Of a DNA stretch of 64,000 nucleotides, positions 32,048 through 42,575 are shown piece by piece. The notes below the pieces were generated by a model that did no database searches, was not told where the DNA came from, and saw only the letters and a program-made list of their open reading frames with translations. This DNA is from Selaginella moellendorffii (lineage: Eukaryota; Streptophyta; Lycopodiopsida; Selaginellales; Selaginellaceae). The stretch is from positions 24,973 to 88,972 of the forward strand of contig NW_003314390.1 of NCBI RefSeq assembly GCF_000143415.4, read 5' to 3'. Made by a program: the position numbers and the translations under genes. How positions within the stretch are numbered: the stretch's first letter is position 1; every line of letters starts with the position of its first letter.

Positions 32048-34594
32048 ATGTACGCAATGAAGCTGCTTATTGTCTCAGTCTTCCTGGTGTGGATGATTTC
32101 TATACTTGCGCACGGAACCAAGTATCATCTGCCACAAGGGTGGGAAGTAGTAAACAACAACAGGCTGCCAGAATTCACAGCATCACAAGGCAACGCGAGC
32201 TATCGGCTGCTCCAAGCGGGTAACACATCCCTCGTAAGTCAGGATGGGAGATTTGCTTTATCCTTCTTCCGATTCAATGACTCGCCCAGGTACTACTTTG
32301 CATTAGTCTTTGGTGCCAGCAATTATACGAGCAGCTCAGCATCAGGTGTCTGTGTTTGGAGTGCAAACCGGGACAATCCTGTTACTGAAAATGCGACTCT
32401 TCAACTCTCGGATCAAGGTCTGTTGCAAGTTATGGATTCAGATGGAAGAGTGGTCTGGAATTCTCCCCGTGGAGTTTCTGGGATAGAGGTTCAAGACAGT
32501 GGGAACGTCGTTCTCTACGACTCCACAGGTGGTGTCTCCTGGCAGAGTTTCGATCATCCTACAGATGTTCTCTTGGAGGGACAGGTTATAGTTACGGGAC
32601 AGAGCCTCGTGAGCAGCAGCAGTTCATCGAGCCTGTCAAGTGGGAGCATGAAGATGGAAGTTGTGGCAAGCGGTCTTATTTTCTTGCTGGAGCTTGATAC
32701 CGTGCAGCCTTACCTGGTTTGGAACATGTGGAATGGTAACTTGCCGTCGGACGTGACATCGATCAACACGTCGTGCCCGTCTTATCGAATAGCTCTCCAT
32801 TATTCTGCTGGAAGTGTAGAAGGGAGATACCAGGCAACAAGAAACAACACCAGTGATCAGCCATGCGGGCCTCCCACCGCCGCAGTACTTGGAAACTATA
32901 GCAGCACTGACTTACACTATCTCAAACTTGACATCGATGGAAAGCTGATTCCTTACATCTATAACTTTGGACGAGCTTCGTGGGAATCCGGCCAGCCTTT
33001 CATGAGCAACATATTTGGATCCTGCCTCCCGATGACGTGCGAGTCACACAGTGTTTGCGCCGGAAGCTCTCAGTGCAGCTGTATAGTCCAAGGCCAGGAT
33101 GGGGATCAGGAGCAAACTTGCCCGAGTCCGAGCGACATACCTCTCGTGTGCAACCACGAAGTCGAGGCTGAGAACCACCATTTTTTCAACGTGACTGGAG
33201 CAGGCTACTTCTCCAACAATTACACCAAGGCCGACAGAGTTTCCACCTTGAGCGATTGTTGGAACTTGTGCCTATCGAATTGCTCCTGCAGCGCACTCTT
33301 TTACAACAAGCAGGCAAGCACCTGTTTTTTCGTCGACCGGATGTATGGAGGCCTCACCAGAGATCCAAACTTCGATGGTTTCCTCAAGCTACAAAACGCA
33401 GAGCTTTTTGTGCGGGAGGGGCCCAAGGATCGCACACTTTTGCTTGGAGTGAGCATTGCTGCCGGCTTTGTTCTGCTATTAACCTTGGGCTTGGTCGCGC
33501 TGAGAATCTGGAAGCACAAACTCGACAAGGACGCAAGAACTTTGTCTCTGGCACTGCAAGGCTCGGCTCAGAAGTACGCTTACAGGGAGCTTGAGGTGGC
33601 GACTGCGAGCTTCTCGTCAAGCGTTGGAAAAGGTGGCTATGGAACTGTGTTTAAAGGGACGCTGGCAGACGGTAGACAGGTGGCAGTCAAGCGTCTGGAA
33701 GATCCCAAGCACAGTGAGAAGGGATTTATCGCAGAGATGGCCTCGCTGGGACGGATTAGCCACCACAACGTCGTCCAACTCTATGGCTTTTGCTCCGAGA
33801 AGAACCAGCTCATACTCGTCTACGAGTTTATGGCAAACGGATCCTTGGATAAGTGGCTGTTTGAGGATGGCTGCCTGGGATGGGAGATACGCCGGAGTAT
33901 TGCTCTTGGATTGGCTCGAGGTCTGGCTTACTTGCACGAGGAATCGCGGCAGCTTATCATCCATCTCGACATCAAGCCCGACAACGTTCTTCTCGACGAT
34001 AAGTTTTGTCCCAAGCTCGCAGATTTTGGCTTGGCAAAGCTGGCCAAGAGCCGGGACGCAAGCCAGACCGTGACTGATGTTCGAGGAACTCCAGGATATC
34101 TCGCCCCGGAGTGGCTCTTAAACTCGGCAGCGACGAAGAAATGCGACGTCTACAGCTATGGCATGGTGCTGCTGGAGCTCATAGGTGGGCGAAGGAACCT
34201 CTCCAAGCGTTTTATCTTCGGCAGTGGCGGGCACGACGATCGCTCCATGGACGAGGAAGAACGGGCTTTGTGGTGGTACTTCCCGGCCTGGGTCGTGGCT
34301 CTAGCGAGAAAAGGGGAGTTTCTCCGGGTTGTGGACGCGAAGATCCGAGACACTGTAGAGGAGGATCAAGTGAGAAAGCTCGTCCAGGTCGCGCTGTGGT
34401 GTATCCAGGATGATCCAAGGAGAAGGCCGTCGATGGATGCAGTCGTCCAGATGCTGGAAGGCCGGAGGGAGATTTCGGAGCCGCCACTCTCCTTCCGGTT
34501 TGCGTTGAAATCTCCGGGAGTTCTTCGATTTGCTTCCACTGCTTCCATGGGCGTAAGCGTGGCGGTACCGACTGAGCTCTCAGGTCCAAGGTAG
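32048..34594 (+). CDS. G-type lectin S-receptor-like Ser/Thr kinase (copy 2)
   Basis: A single-exon receptor kinase of about 848 residues, paralogous to the head-to-head neighbour. It has a signal peptide (MKLLIVSVFLVWMISILAHG), a B-lectin domain with VCVWSANRDNPVTEN, and a long S-domain with many N-glycosylation sites (NXS/T). A PAN-like region (CSCSALFYN) follows, then a transmembrane helix (LLLGVSIAAGFVLLLTLGLV). The kinase has GKGGYGTVFKG, VAVKRLED, HLDIKPDNVLL (again His-Leu-Asp), DFGLAKL and GTPGYLAPEWL. An insertion of about 25 residues after GGRRNLSK distinguishes it from copy 1. ATGs at 32048 and 32057 are both possible, and the second begins directly with the signal peptide. The GTG-initiated extension upstream is not used. 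No frame defects are visible. Confidence 0.94.
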   Translation: MYAMKLLIVSVFLVWMISILAHGTKYHLPQGWEVVNNNRLPEFTASQGNASYRLLQAGNTSLVSQDGRFALSFFRFNDSPRYYFALVFGASNYTSSSASGVCVWSANRDNPVTENATLQLSDQGLLQVMDSDGRVVWNSPRGVSGIEVQDSGNVVLYDSTGGVSWQSFDHPTDVLLEGQVIVTGQSLVSSSSSSSLSSGSMKMEVVASGLIFLLELDTVQPYLVWNMWNGNLPSDVTSINTSCPSYRIALHYSAGSVEGRYQATRNNTSDQPCGPPTAAVLGNYSSTDLHYLKLDIDGKLIPYIYNFGRASWESGQPFMSNIFGSCLPMTCESHSVCAGSSQCSCIVQGQDGDQEQTCPSPSDIPLVCNHEVEAENHHFFNVTGAGYFSNNYTKADRVSTLSDCWNLCLSNCSCSALFYNKQASTCFFVDRMYGGLTRDPNFDGFLKLQNAELFVREGPKDRTLLLGVSIAAGFVLLLTLGLVALRIWKHKLDKDARTLSLALQGSAQKYAYRELEVATASFSSSVGKGGYGTVFKGTLADGRQVAVKRLEDPKHSEKGFIAEMASLGRISHHNVVQLYGFCSEKNQLILVYEFMANGSLDKWLFEDGCLGWEIRRSIALGLARGLAYLHEESRQLIIHLDIKPDNVLLDDKFCPKLADFGLAKLAKSRDASQTVTDVRGTPGYLAPEWLLNSAATKKCDVYSYGMVLLELIGGRRNLSKRFIFGSGGHDDRSMDEEERALWWYFPAWVVALARKGEFLRVVDAKIRDTVEEDQVRKLVQVALWCIQDDPRRRPSMDAVVQMLEGRREISEPPLSFRFALKSPGVLRFASTASMGVSVAVPTELSGPR

Positions 34595-34710
34595 CAAAAT
34601 TTGAATGAGTGGATATGCCTGGAATATGCGAATTTTAAACTTCTATACCGAGCTAGAATATTCTTACATAAAGAGTTGGCATATGCTCTTTTCTAGGGTT
34701 TGTGGAAGCT

Positions 34711-35903
34711 ATGGGCAGGGAGGTCTCGACGAGCACTGGATTGCGCTGCTCTGCGCTGGACGCCATCGCCGATCGCCTTAGCGCCTTGCCGGAGCTCTAC
34801 CTTCCGCATTCGTCCTTCGCCGGGCGCGCGGATCAACAGGTGAGCCAGCAGGAGAAGAAGGATCATCTCGTCTCGCTGCTCCACAGGGACGCGGCTATCT
34901 TCCTCGGTGAGTAAAGAATGTCTTGCGATCTTCGATGGAATTCGTGTTGATTTCCTTGTTTTCCTTGCAGAGCGCTATGGGAGCCGGCTCTTGCTGTCGG
35001 AGCTCACAGAGTTTGAGTGTCTCAAGGAGGATTACGAGGTGAATTGGCACCTCAAGAAGCTCAGGGCGGCCAAGAATCCATCGCCGGGCGAGCAGCGATC
35101 CAGGGCCGCGGCAGTGAAGAACCGGCGGCTTGCGTTCCTGGAGCAGCTTGTGGAGGATGGCAACTATTTCTCCGAGGAGGAGATGAGGATGCGGTGCCCG
35201 TTGCTCCATCACGAGTACGTTGGCCAGTTCCAGGAGCCGTCTATCTGGGCCTTCTCGCGGCGCGGGGACAAGATGGCGGACATTCTCATCAGGCAGTCCG
35301 AGGAGGCTTTCATCCAGCGCAAGATGGAAGAGGAGCGCAAGAAAATCCTGGAAGTGGAAGAAGAGGAGGAAGAAGAGGAAGAAGATGAAGAAGACGAGGA
35401 AGATGAAGGAAAAACAAAAGATGGCGAGCAGCACAAAAATGAAGAGGTGAGTTTTCCATGGTTTTAGCTCCTCGGGAAGAACTCTCTTCGATTTTTTCTT
35501 CTAGATTACTGACGGCCTTGCTTGGAATGTGTTGCAGTCATACACTTCCGAGGTTAATGCCTTGTGTTGCTTGCAGCTCTCTGACGATGCCGGGACTTCA
35601 AACCAAAGGCAAGCAGTGCCATCGCCACTGCCACCGTCCAGCGACGATCGGCTTCAAGCGTTCTCTCAGGAGATGATGGCCAAGTTCCTCGCTGCTGAGG
35701 ACAAGAACAAGCTCTCGCCGGAGGAGCTTCAATGTAAGCTGGATGACTTTACCCGCGTGATGCAGGAGAAGTTCCTGAGCGGTGAAGACTCGGAGCACGT
35801 CGACTATGCTGTGATCGATGACAACGCTGCTCTGGACGATCACTGGCTCCGTGAGGTGTCTCACGAGGCCGAAGAGAAGTACTTCGAGGAGGAGGATCTC
35901 TGA
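34711..35903 (+). CDS. CCDC97-like protein
   Basis: This is a plant homologue of CCDC97 (DUF2052), a nuclear protein linked in animals to the SF3B complex of the U2 spliceosome. Three exons are joined by short introns: MGREVSTSTG...LLHRDAAIFL, then ERYGSRLLLSELTEFECLK...LVEDGNYFSEEEMRMRCPLL, a long Glu/Asp-rich coiled segment, and the conserved end DDHWLREVSHEAEEKYF. The start is the ATG at 34711. It follows a telo-box-like CTAGGGTTT at about 34692-34700. The last intron has two in-frame acceptors 42 bp apart (before SYTSEV and before LSDDAG), so two isoforms are possible. Confidence 0.88.
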
Positions 35904-36114
35904 TGAACAGGTTCTTTGAAGAGATTCTCGTGTACATAACTTAACTGGCAGCTTGTTCCTGTGTAACTCTTTTAGCGTGTTCTTTTGCAGCGCAGGTGCG
36001 CTGCGAAGTTGTGTATTAAGTTAAAAGAGATTGAATCTACAAGTAAGCTTTGTCATTACTTTCCTTGAGCAGTGTCACGCGCGCTTGTTTGTTTGTAAGC
36101 CACACAGCTTGGCT

Positions 36115-36878
36115 ATGGCGAGTCTCGCAATTGGACTCTTGCCACTGGTACCTCAGCACAAGCGTCGATTTGATCGGTTTCTTTCTCGTTCTGCAACAGC
36201 GAAAAGACTGCTGAAAGTCGCTGCGAGTTCCAGTAATTCCACTCCAAGTGAAAAGGTATCGTTTCTTCGATTTTCATAACATTCTGGCTGCTTCATAGAA
36301 GTTTTTCTACAGGGCATAGCAGTTACTCCACAAAAAATCCGCGAGATTGTAAATTCGAGCTCCTTGGCAGCCGTGACATTGCTGCTTGGATGGACTCAGG
36401 TAAAATTTTTGTAAGAAAATGTTAATTCTAATTTTTCTACCCAGAGTGCGGGCATTGCTGGAGCGACCGGCAGAGATCTGGTCGATCGAGCGGCGTATCC
36501 AGAGTATAGTTTGGAACAATGGATTGTGATTCTCGTGGCGTGGGGCGGCGTCGCATTTTTCTACTTCATCTTCCTACCGGTAGGTACTTCACTCTCACTC
36601 GAGAGAACTTACGCAAACCTTTCTTTTATTCTTGGCAGCCAGTGATTTACGCTTATCTCCACACCAGATGGATGAAGCGCAACAAATACGAAGCGTTCTT
36701 CCAGTTCTTCATCGTCTTTGCTTTCTTCCCAGCGTAAGGACTTCGTTCTTCCTTTTGCCATCCATGTTTCTAATGAATTTTTGTGGATTCTCGTGCTTGT
36801 AGATTGCTTCTATGGGCTCCATTCATAAATTTGAGGCCTCTTCCCACCGATCCCACAAAGAAATACCCGTGGGAGTGA
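36115..36878 (+). CDS. NDHL: NdhL, subunit of the chloroplast NDH complex
   Basis: NdhL (CRR23 in Arabidopsis) is a small membrane subunit of the thylakoid NDH complex, which runs cyclic electron flow around photosystem I. The N-terminus (MASLAIGLLPLVPQHKRRFD) is rich in basic and hydroxylated residues, as in plastid transit peptides. After short introns come the membrane segments QWIVILVAWGGVAFFYFIFLP and FFQFFIVFAFFPALLLWAPF. The diagnostic end of the family, LRPLPTDPTKKYPW, is followed by E and the stop. At about 190 residues the length fits. Four introns, about 50-80 bp each, have GT-AG ends. Its presence implies that this plant retains the NDH complex, which some lineages, including some Selaginella, have lost. 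Confidence 0.9.
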
Positions 36879-36969
36879 CGAGCCAAAAAGTGTAAGATAA
36901 GCTCTCTTTTTAGGGCAAAATAGGATATCTCAAAAGCCCTAAACAGGGAAGGCAAACAGGATATTCCAA

Positions 36970-37681
36970 ATGGAGCTGGGAGGGAATTTTAGGGCTAGAG
37001 CAATGCTGTTGGTGCGAGCTCATGCTCGCGCGGTAGCAGGGTATGGGCGATCGGGCAGCGGCAGCTTGTGGAATCGCCGGCGATGGAGCTCAGAAGCTCC
37101 GGCGGATCCAGCGCCGCCGCCTCCTGATAGATTGAATTTGGCGGAGGGCTTCGTCAAGGTGTGGGAAAATTTTGCGAGCAGCGTGCGGCTGATTTCTTGA
37201 TGGTGAGATAGCTCCGGTTTCGTGCAGAGGATGCTAGAGATTGAGCGAGAGGATGGCAAGAAGCGGCTTCTTCGGCTCACTGTGGACAGTGGCGGATGCT
37301 CGGGGTTCCAGTATAACTTTAGCTTGGATGAGAAAGCCCAGTCGGACGATCGGTACGCTATGCTTTCTCTTTTCTTCTTTATAAAAACTTTGTGAGAGCA
37401 TCGATTGCTGCCAGTGTTTTTGAGAAAGATGGTGCGACGCTGGTGGTGGATGGAATCTCTTTCGACTTTGTAAAAGGCTCTACGGTAGATTTTACGGAAG
37501 AACTTATGCGCTCGTCGTTTATGGTATGCAAAATCTCTCGAGATCTTCCTCTTTCCGGTTTCCAGTTTTGGTTTTCTCTTCATTTCCCTGATTGCTGGAT
37601 TGTTTCGATTGACAGGTTACGTCCAACCCCAACGCATCCGCTGGCTGTGGTTGTGGAGCTTCTTTCGTCCGTAAACCATAG
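36970..37681 (+). CDS. Mitochondrial ISCA-type iron-sulfur assembly protein
   Basis: This A-type Fe-S carrier delivers clusters to mitochondrial enzymes and is most like ISCA2/plant ISCA4. Four exons: a basic, Arg-rich leader (from [11 protein letters not shown], or the internal Met at 37003) typical of mitochondrial targeting, ending in LAEGFVK. The catalytic part is [31 protein letters not shown], then [12 protein letters not shown], then [11 protein letters not shown], and finally [15 protein letters not shown]. The three conserved cysteines (GGCSGF and CGCG) are all present. Introns are about 60-100 bp. A telo-box-like GCCCTAAA lies at about 36935. Confidence 0.9.
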
Positions 37682-39000
37682 ATGGTTCTATAATAGAGAA
37701 AAAGGAAACGAATTTTGTCCCAGCATTGGTGGAGTCTGAGCACGCGTGTAGATAAGTTTGGATTGACAGTTTGACACTTCTGTGTTGTAGGAAAACTGTC
37801 TGGCTTAATGGCAGCAGTTTAGATCCCCTGGCTGCGAAGCAAAGGCAAAAGCTTTTGCCAGATCTTGGAATGGGCTGGAAACAGCTGCGAGCGTCAAATC
37901 GAGCGCAGCAGCAGTGTCAGGCAAATTGGCCTGGATCACTCTCGAGAAACTTTGCGAGATCCAGAAAGATCCATGCCTTGATCACAGTAGGAATGCCTCC
38001 TTTTTCTCTATCACTCACTCACTTGAGGATTCCTGGCACCTTGACCCAGGAAGAAAGAGAAGTTTTTGGAAGAAAGCGAGACAATAGAGGATGGGTTTGT
38101 CAGTTGTTGGCACCTACACGTAAGTACAAGAGTGTGACCATTCAATTCGATTCAATTCCAATCCACAAAGCAAAGATTTCTCCCCATTTTTCTTTTCATT
38201 GTCCTATGCTTGTCTGCCAAAGCCAAGCCTACCAACGAGCCCTAATTTCCAGCAACTGATAAACCCTAATGTTTTTGTCGCCCGCCAAACTAGCTAGCCG
38301 CTATGATGGCCGCAAGTGGCAGGCAGCAACGGTGCCACGTTTTAGCGCCCTCCCGGCCAATGAGGCTTTAGTGTTTGATATTGCGCATCCAATGGCCACT
38401 CGTTTAGATCTGCATTTCTGACACGTGTATGCGTATATGTATTAGATTGGCCTATGGCCATGCATGGGGCCAAATTCCATGGCCATGGCAACTAGCACAT
38501 AGTCGCGAGCGTAGCTAGCCACAATTTGGTGAAGCGTGCTAGGGATTTTCTTTCTTTTGTGCTAGGAGTGGGAAATATTTTCCCTTTGGCTAGGTTTTCG
38601 ATCCGGCGCGCCTTGGTGGATTTCATGAGAAGCGCGCGCGATCTCGGCAGCGTCGATGATGTCCAGCGCCTGGGGATACACGGATTTGAGCAGCGGAGGA
38701 GTGCCTTGGGCGCAGGTGAGTCCGTGTGCTCGATTTTCTGTCCGAAATTTCGAGTCCTGGGAGTGAGATCGCAGTGCTTGACTGTCTTGGCAGACCGGAA
38801 TCGCGGGTAATCGTTGCGATTGCGACAGCTTTGATCCTCTCGAGCGTGCGAGGAAGATTGGCGGCTGGGATGATGTCCCATACGGCACAGGAGGGGGGTC
38901 TTTCCCTGCAGCAAAGGAGGTGGTGGTGGATCAGGAATGTCCGTCGTGGCCTCTCCGGCTTTGCTCGACTACAACGCAAGGATTCCAAGGTGGGATTGAG
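37682..39000 (+). other. Spacer and 5' region of the first LNK-like gene
   Basis: No supported gene. Open stretches at 37771-38259 and 38526-38810 lack recognisable motifs. A CACGTG G-box lies at 38422-38427, and a dense run of CCATGG/GGCCATG palindromes at about 38450-38490. Much of 38500-39000 may be transcribed leader of the LNK-like gene. Confidence 0.4.
38422..38427. promoter_or_regulatory. G-box CACGTG upstream of LNK-like gene
   Basis: The palindromic ACACGTGT is 575 bp upstream of the start codon at 39001. G-boxes bind bHLH and bZIP factors and are common in light- and clock-regulated plant genes. Function here is inference. Confidence 0.4.
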
Positions 39001-40297
39001 ATGAGCAGGGAGTTCGAAGCACTCGTGTCAGTGCCGGAATCGTTGACAGCTCGATCGAGCTCCTCGAGCAGCAATGTTGCGAGCACGAGCGCTGCTCGCT
39101 TCGACTCGTTCCTAGACGAGAATGGCGATGCCAGTGTGGCCACAAGCTCTTGCCACTTTCCTTTGTCCGAGGAGTGCCTTGGACAAGCTCCCTCGTACAA
39201 AGAAGTGGCCGATGGCTGGGACGCTATCGGCTCCCTAGCCGACATGGACGATTTCCTGGGGTACGTAACTTCCTCGTTTTACTTACTCGTGAGTGATGAG
39301 TGACAAGCTTATTGCATGCAGACACAATCCACCATTTGGGCAAGCCAACTCTTTGGAAGTCCAGAGCCAGATGATGCCGCCAGTGCCGAGAATCTCTCCC
39401 GAAAGTTGCAAAAAGAAGTTGGTGCGTGTTTTCCTACGTGCTGGTTTCTCAGTCGCGGGAATAACTATCTGCTTTGTTTTTTCCCAAACCTTCGAGCAGC
39501 CTATTCTTATCCAGCATGAGGCAACGTCTGCAAAAAGGTTGAAAACGCTGTCGCCATGGATCTCTGGAAAGCCTTCACAAAGACATACGTTTCACCAGGA
39601 GTTTAACTCTCCGGCCTTGCCCGTCGTGGAGCCGCAGGGAACGGCGACCGCTAGCAGCATCGAGCACCTGCTTCTGCTCCAAAGGGCCATGAACTACAAC
39701 GGCGCCATCCAAGCTTCCAACTCGGTGCTCGGTGGGGCATATAATTACGCAGCACCGCCTGCTTTTGGAGACGGCTCTCTGGAGGCCTCCGTACTCTACC
39801 AGCTTGGGTGCACAATGTCCAAGGTACTAAACTTCCCTGATCTTGATGACGGAGGAGAGCATCCCGTTTTTTCTTCTTTTCGCTGTCACAGCTGGACGTC
39901 AGCACAAGGCTTTGCATCCGAAACGCTCTCTACCGTCTCGCCACGAGTGCCTGCCACAGAAGCGGAGACGAGGGCGTGAGCTCCATCGAATCTTCTGCCA
40001 AGAGGTACGTCCGGGGTATCGAAAGTTAACGATCGGTACGAAAGATCGTGTGCTCTGTTCGCCAGGCCCGGTGGCATTCCCTGCTTGGAGACATGCACGA
40101 ATCCAATCGACCGCACGGTGGCAAGCCTGCTGTTTTACAAGCCGGAAGCAGACACTACTCAAGACGGGTCCGTGTCTCCACAGTCGACGGTGGTCTCATC
40201 AGAAGGCTCCTGGATCCAGCAGCCAGTGGCAATGGCAGGCGTCACACCGCAAGCCACACTTCCGCGCTGCGCTGGCTACTTCGCGCGAGGGGTTTAA
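39001..40297 (+). CDS. LNK-like circadian clock coactivator (first of pair)
   Basis: LNK proteins bind RVE8/LCL MYB factors and activate evening clock genes. They have no enzyme domain, so identification rests on two C-terminal motifs. LDVSTRLCIRNALYRLATSA matches the LNK block that in Arabidopsis reads about R(T/L)CIRDSLYRLA. NPIDRTVASLLFYKP matches the block (T)NPIDR(T/S)IA(H)LLFHRP. The N-terminal part has an acidic segment SYKEVADGWDAIGSLADMDDFL, like the conserved N-terminal region. Five exons joined by GT-AG introns run from MSREFEAL (39001) to the TAA at 40295-40297. The stop falls inside a 19 bp direct repeat. A second LNK-like gene follows 159 bp downstream. Confidence 0.8.
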
Positions 40298-40324
40298 GGA
40301 CACTCCGCGCGAGGGGTTTAAGGA
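40282..40324 (+). repeat. 19 bp direct repeat spanning the stop codon
   Basis: CGCGCGAGGGGTTTAAGGA occurs at 40282-40300 and again at 40306-40324. The first copy contains the TAA stop of the LNK-like gene. Confidence 0.85.
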
Positions 40325-40430
40325 GGGGGTGGCACACACAGGTCAAAGGAGAGGCGAAAGGAGTGGGGTAGAAAAACAAGGCGGGCCGCGCGGTGAATAC
40401 ATAGCAGGGGGGCCGGGGGTTCTGGGTTCA

Positions 40431-40444
40431 GGGTTTAGGGTTTA
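40431..40444 (+). promoter_or_regulatory. Telo-box upstream of second LNK-like gene
   Basis: GGGTTTAGGGTTTA lies 13 bp before the start codon at 40457. Telo-boxes (AAACCCTA) are common in promoters and leaders of plant housekeeping and growth genes. Confidence 0.5.
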
Positions 40445-40456
40445 TAGAGCTCGCGA

Positions 40457-42262
40457 ATGCAGGCTGCTGGGTTGGTTCGTGGGCTGGAACCAGCACTAGT
40501 GGGCGACGACTTTGGCTTCTTCTCGGGCGAGTGTGAAGTGGCAGCGGCATTTCACAACCCGTTTGTAGCGGCAGCAGTTGCGCACCGGGATGCTGTTGCT
40601 GCTGCAGCTGCTCCTGGTGCGGCTACATTCGCTAACGTCTTGGCGGCCGCCAAGAGGATAAGGCTGGGTGAGAGGTGCTGGGGGAGCGGCTTCGAGGAGG
40701 AGGATAGCGCGCCTGAGAAAACGGTGCGTAGCTCTTGTCGCTCGGCTCCTCTCCTTTCTCCTTTGCTTTGCTTTGCTTTCCGTCCTCCTTGCTGCTTTCT
40801 CCTGGGATAGGATTTGGTTCTTGAGTCGCTCGCATTAAATTAGTAGCCCTTGAGAGTGACGATTGAGTGGATGGCATTTCTCTTGTGACATGACTTGAAT
40901 GCTTTCAGAGAAGTCAATCTTGCAGACGAAACGCTGTGAAAGAAAAAATAAAGGGACCGGTGGAAGGAAGGAATGCTCCCAAGTTTTTGGGACGGGTCCG
41001 GTGGTTATGTACTGCCAAAGTACGCTTCCGAGCCATCCAGTCCGGTGTGCATGCGTTAAGAGTGCCGAAGGTGCTCGTTCTTCGTTTGGGTGATGCGGGG
41101 GCTTGTCTTTTTCCAAGAGCTGCTGGGCTTTTCTAAAGTGCTTTGCTATGGTTTTGGCAGGCTCGGGTCCCTGAACCGGTTCCCTCGAATGATGACGATT
41201 GGGACAAGGAGCTAGCACCGGAAGATCTCGAAGAGTTTGTACTCTCGGCTTTGTCACCAGAGGCGCTCGACAACGGGAAGCCTGACATCGAAAATGCTAC
41301 TGGTGCTAAAGGCGATGCAGGAGTTGTTTCGGCAAAGCCAGGCCTGGACAGGGGGCAGCAAAGTCACAGCCATAGCCAAACTGGCGTCAGCAGCTCTGAG
41401 AGGATAAAAGGGAAGGCAGCAGCAGTAGAACCCGAGCTTTCCGCAGGTGCTCTGGTTCTTCAGGAGCTGGAGACGGTTGTCTCGAAGGTACGCCCCTTGC
41501 GGCTTTAAAAACCATTGCACATTTTTTTCATCTATGCCCGATCCTTTTTTACAGCTCGAAAGCCGGAGCAGACTTTGCTTGAGGGACGCGTTCTACAGGC
41601 TCGCAGACAATGCCACGCGAAGAACCGGAGTTCAAGCCGACGCAGCGGAACTCCAGCGCTTGTCGTGGCGCACAGCATCCTTGTCCCTGAGGTACAAACA
41701 CCAACCCCGTCTCTTTTCTTTTCGTTCTCTCGCATTTCCAGTTTCCTGGTACGTAACGCTCGATCGAAAACCAAACAGACAGGAGCTGTCAACTAATACG
41801 ATTGATCGATCCGTCGCGAGCATGCTCTTCTGCAAGGAATCTCCCCCTCCACCTCTCCCGCTCCCGGCTCCCTCCTCGCCGCCGCCTCTTCCTCCACTTC
41901 CTCCGCGGCCGCGTTCTTCTCCTGGTCGTCCTCTTCGTCCCAAATCCTCAGCTTCTTCGAGCAGTAGCATTCCAAAGAAGCAACACCAACACCATCAAGC
42001 TCCGCTGGGCAACAACACCAACAAGAAGTTGTCGCTGGCCCCAGCTCACAAGCATCGTTGTGCTGGATCGACCAGCGTGCTACGAACAGCCACGACATTG
42101 CGAGCGACGCCGGCGGCGATCCCAGGAGCAGCTGCCAGGAACACCAAGAGTTTGATACTACTCCCGCCATCAGCGGCCACCAAGCGAAGATCGCCAAATG
42201 CCACTACTACTTTTACTAGTACTAGTACTACTACGACGACTAACAAACGAGGCAAGCTCTGA
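40457..42262 (+). CDS. LNK-like protein (second of pair) with low-complexity tail
   Basis: Tandem partner of the previous gene. Four exons: an Ala-rich first exon (MQAAGLVRGLEPALVGDD), a long first intron (about 40723-41160), then an acidic exon (SNDDDWDKELAPEDLEEFVL), then the LNK blocks LESRSRLCLRDAFYRLADNA and NTIDRSVASMLF. These match the same two motifs of the neighbour at the same spacing. After the second motif the protein runs into about 140 residues of Pro-, Ser- and Thr-rich low complexity (about 41830-42250), including a CTAGTA/ACT microsatellite at 42213-42243, and ends in NKRGKL. The pair looks like a tandem duplication that has diverged strongly outside the two motifs. Confidence 0.78.
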
Positions 42263-42575
42263 GGGTGGCGAAGAAAAAAATAAAACTGCAGACCGAATTT
42301 GGGTCGCTTGACTTTGTCAAGTAAAGATGTTTATCGAGAATATTCTAAAATGTTACGAATATGGCCTTTTTCCCCCAAAACTGTAAGCAAAACTACGGCA
42401 GTAAATATAAAAGTATTTTCTTGTAACCTAATGCCACTGGCCTAGGTGGCACTCTTCCCGTTTGTGCCGTCTGGAATATTCAATAGAATGTTCCTTTGTT
42501 TAAATAAATGTTCTTTTTGTTTGGTATATTCTGTTTATGGAGCAAAAGGAAGATGCTTGAGCAGAGATGGAGTAG

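Noticed and set aside
34895-35434. Phe/Leu-rich 179-codon frame on the minus strand
   Set aside because: Antisense of the Glu-rich segment of CCDC97; no start or splice support.
40282-40324. Short direct repeats as a CRISPR-like array
   Set aside because: Only two copies, in a eukaryotic gene end; a simple local duplication.
41632-42255. Long minus-strand frames over the LNK tail
   Set aside because: By-products of the low-complexity Pro/Ser/Thr coding region.
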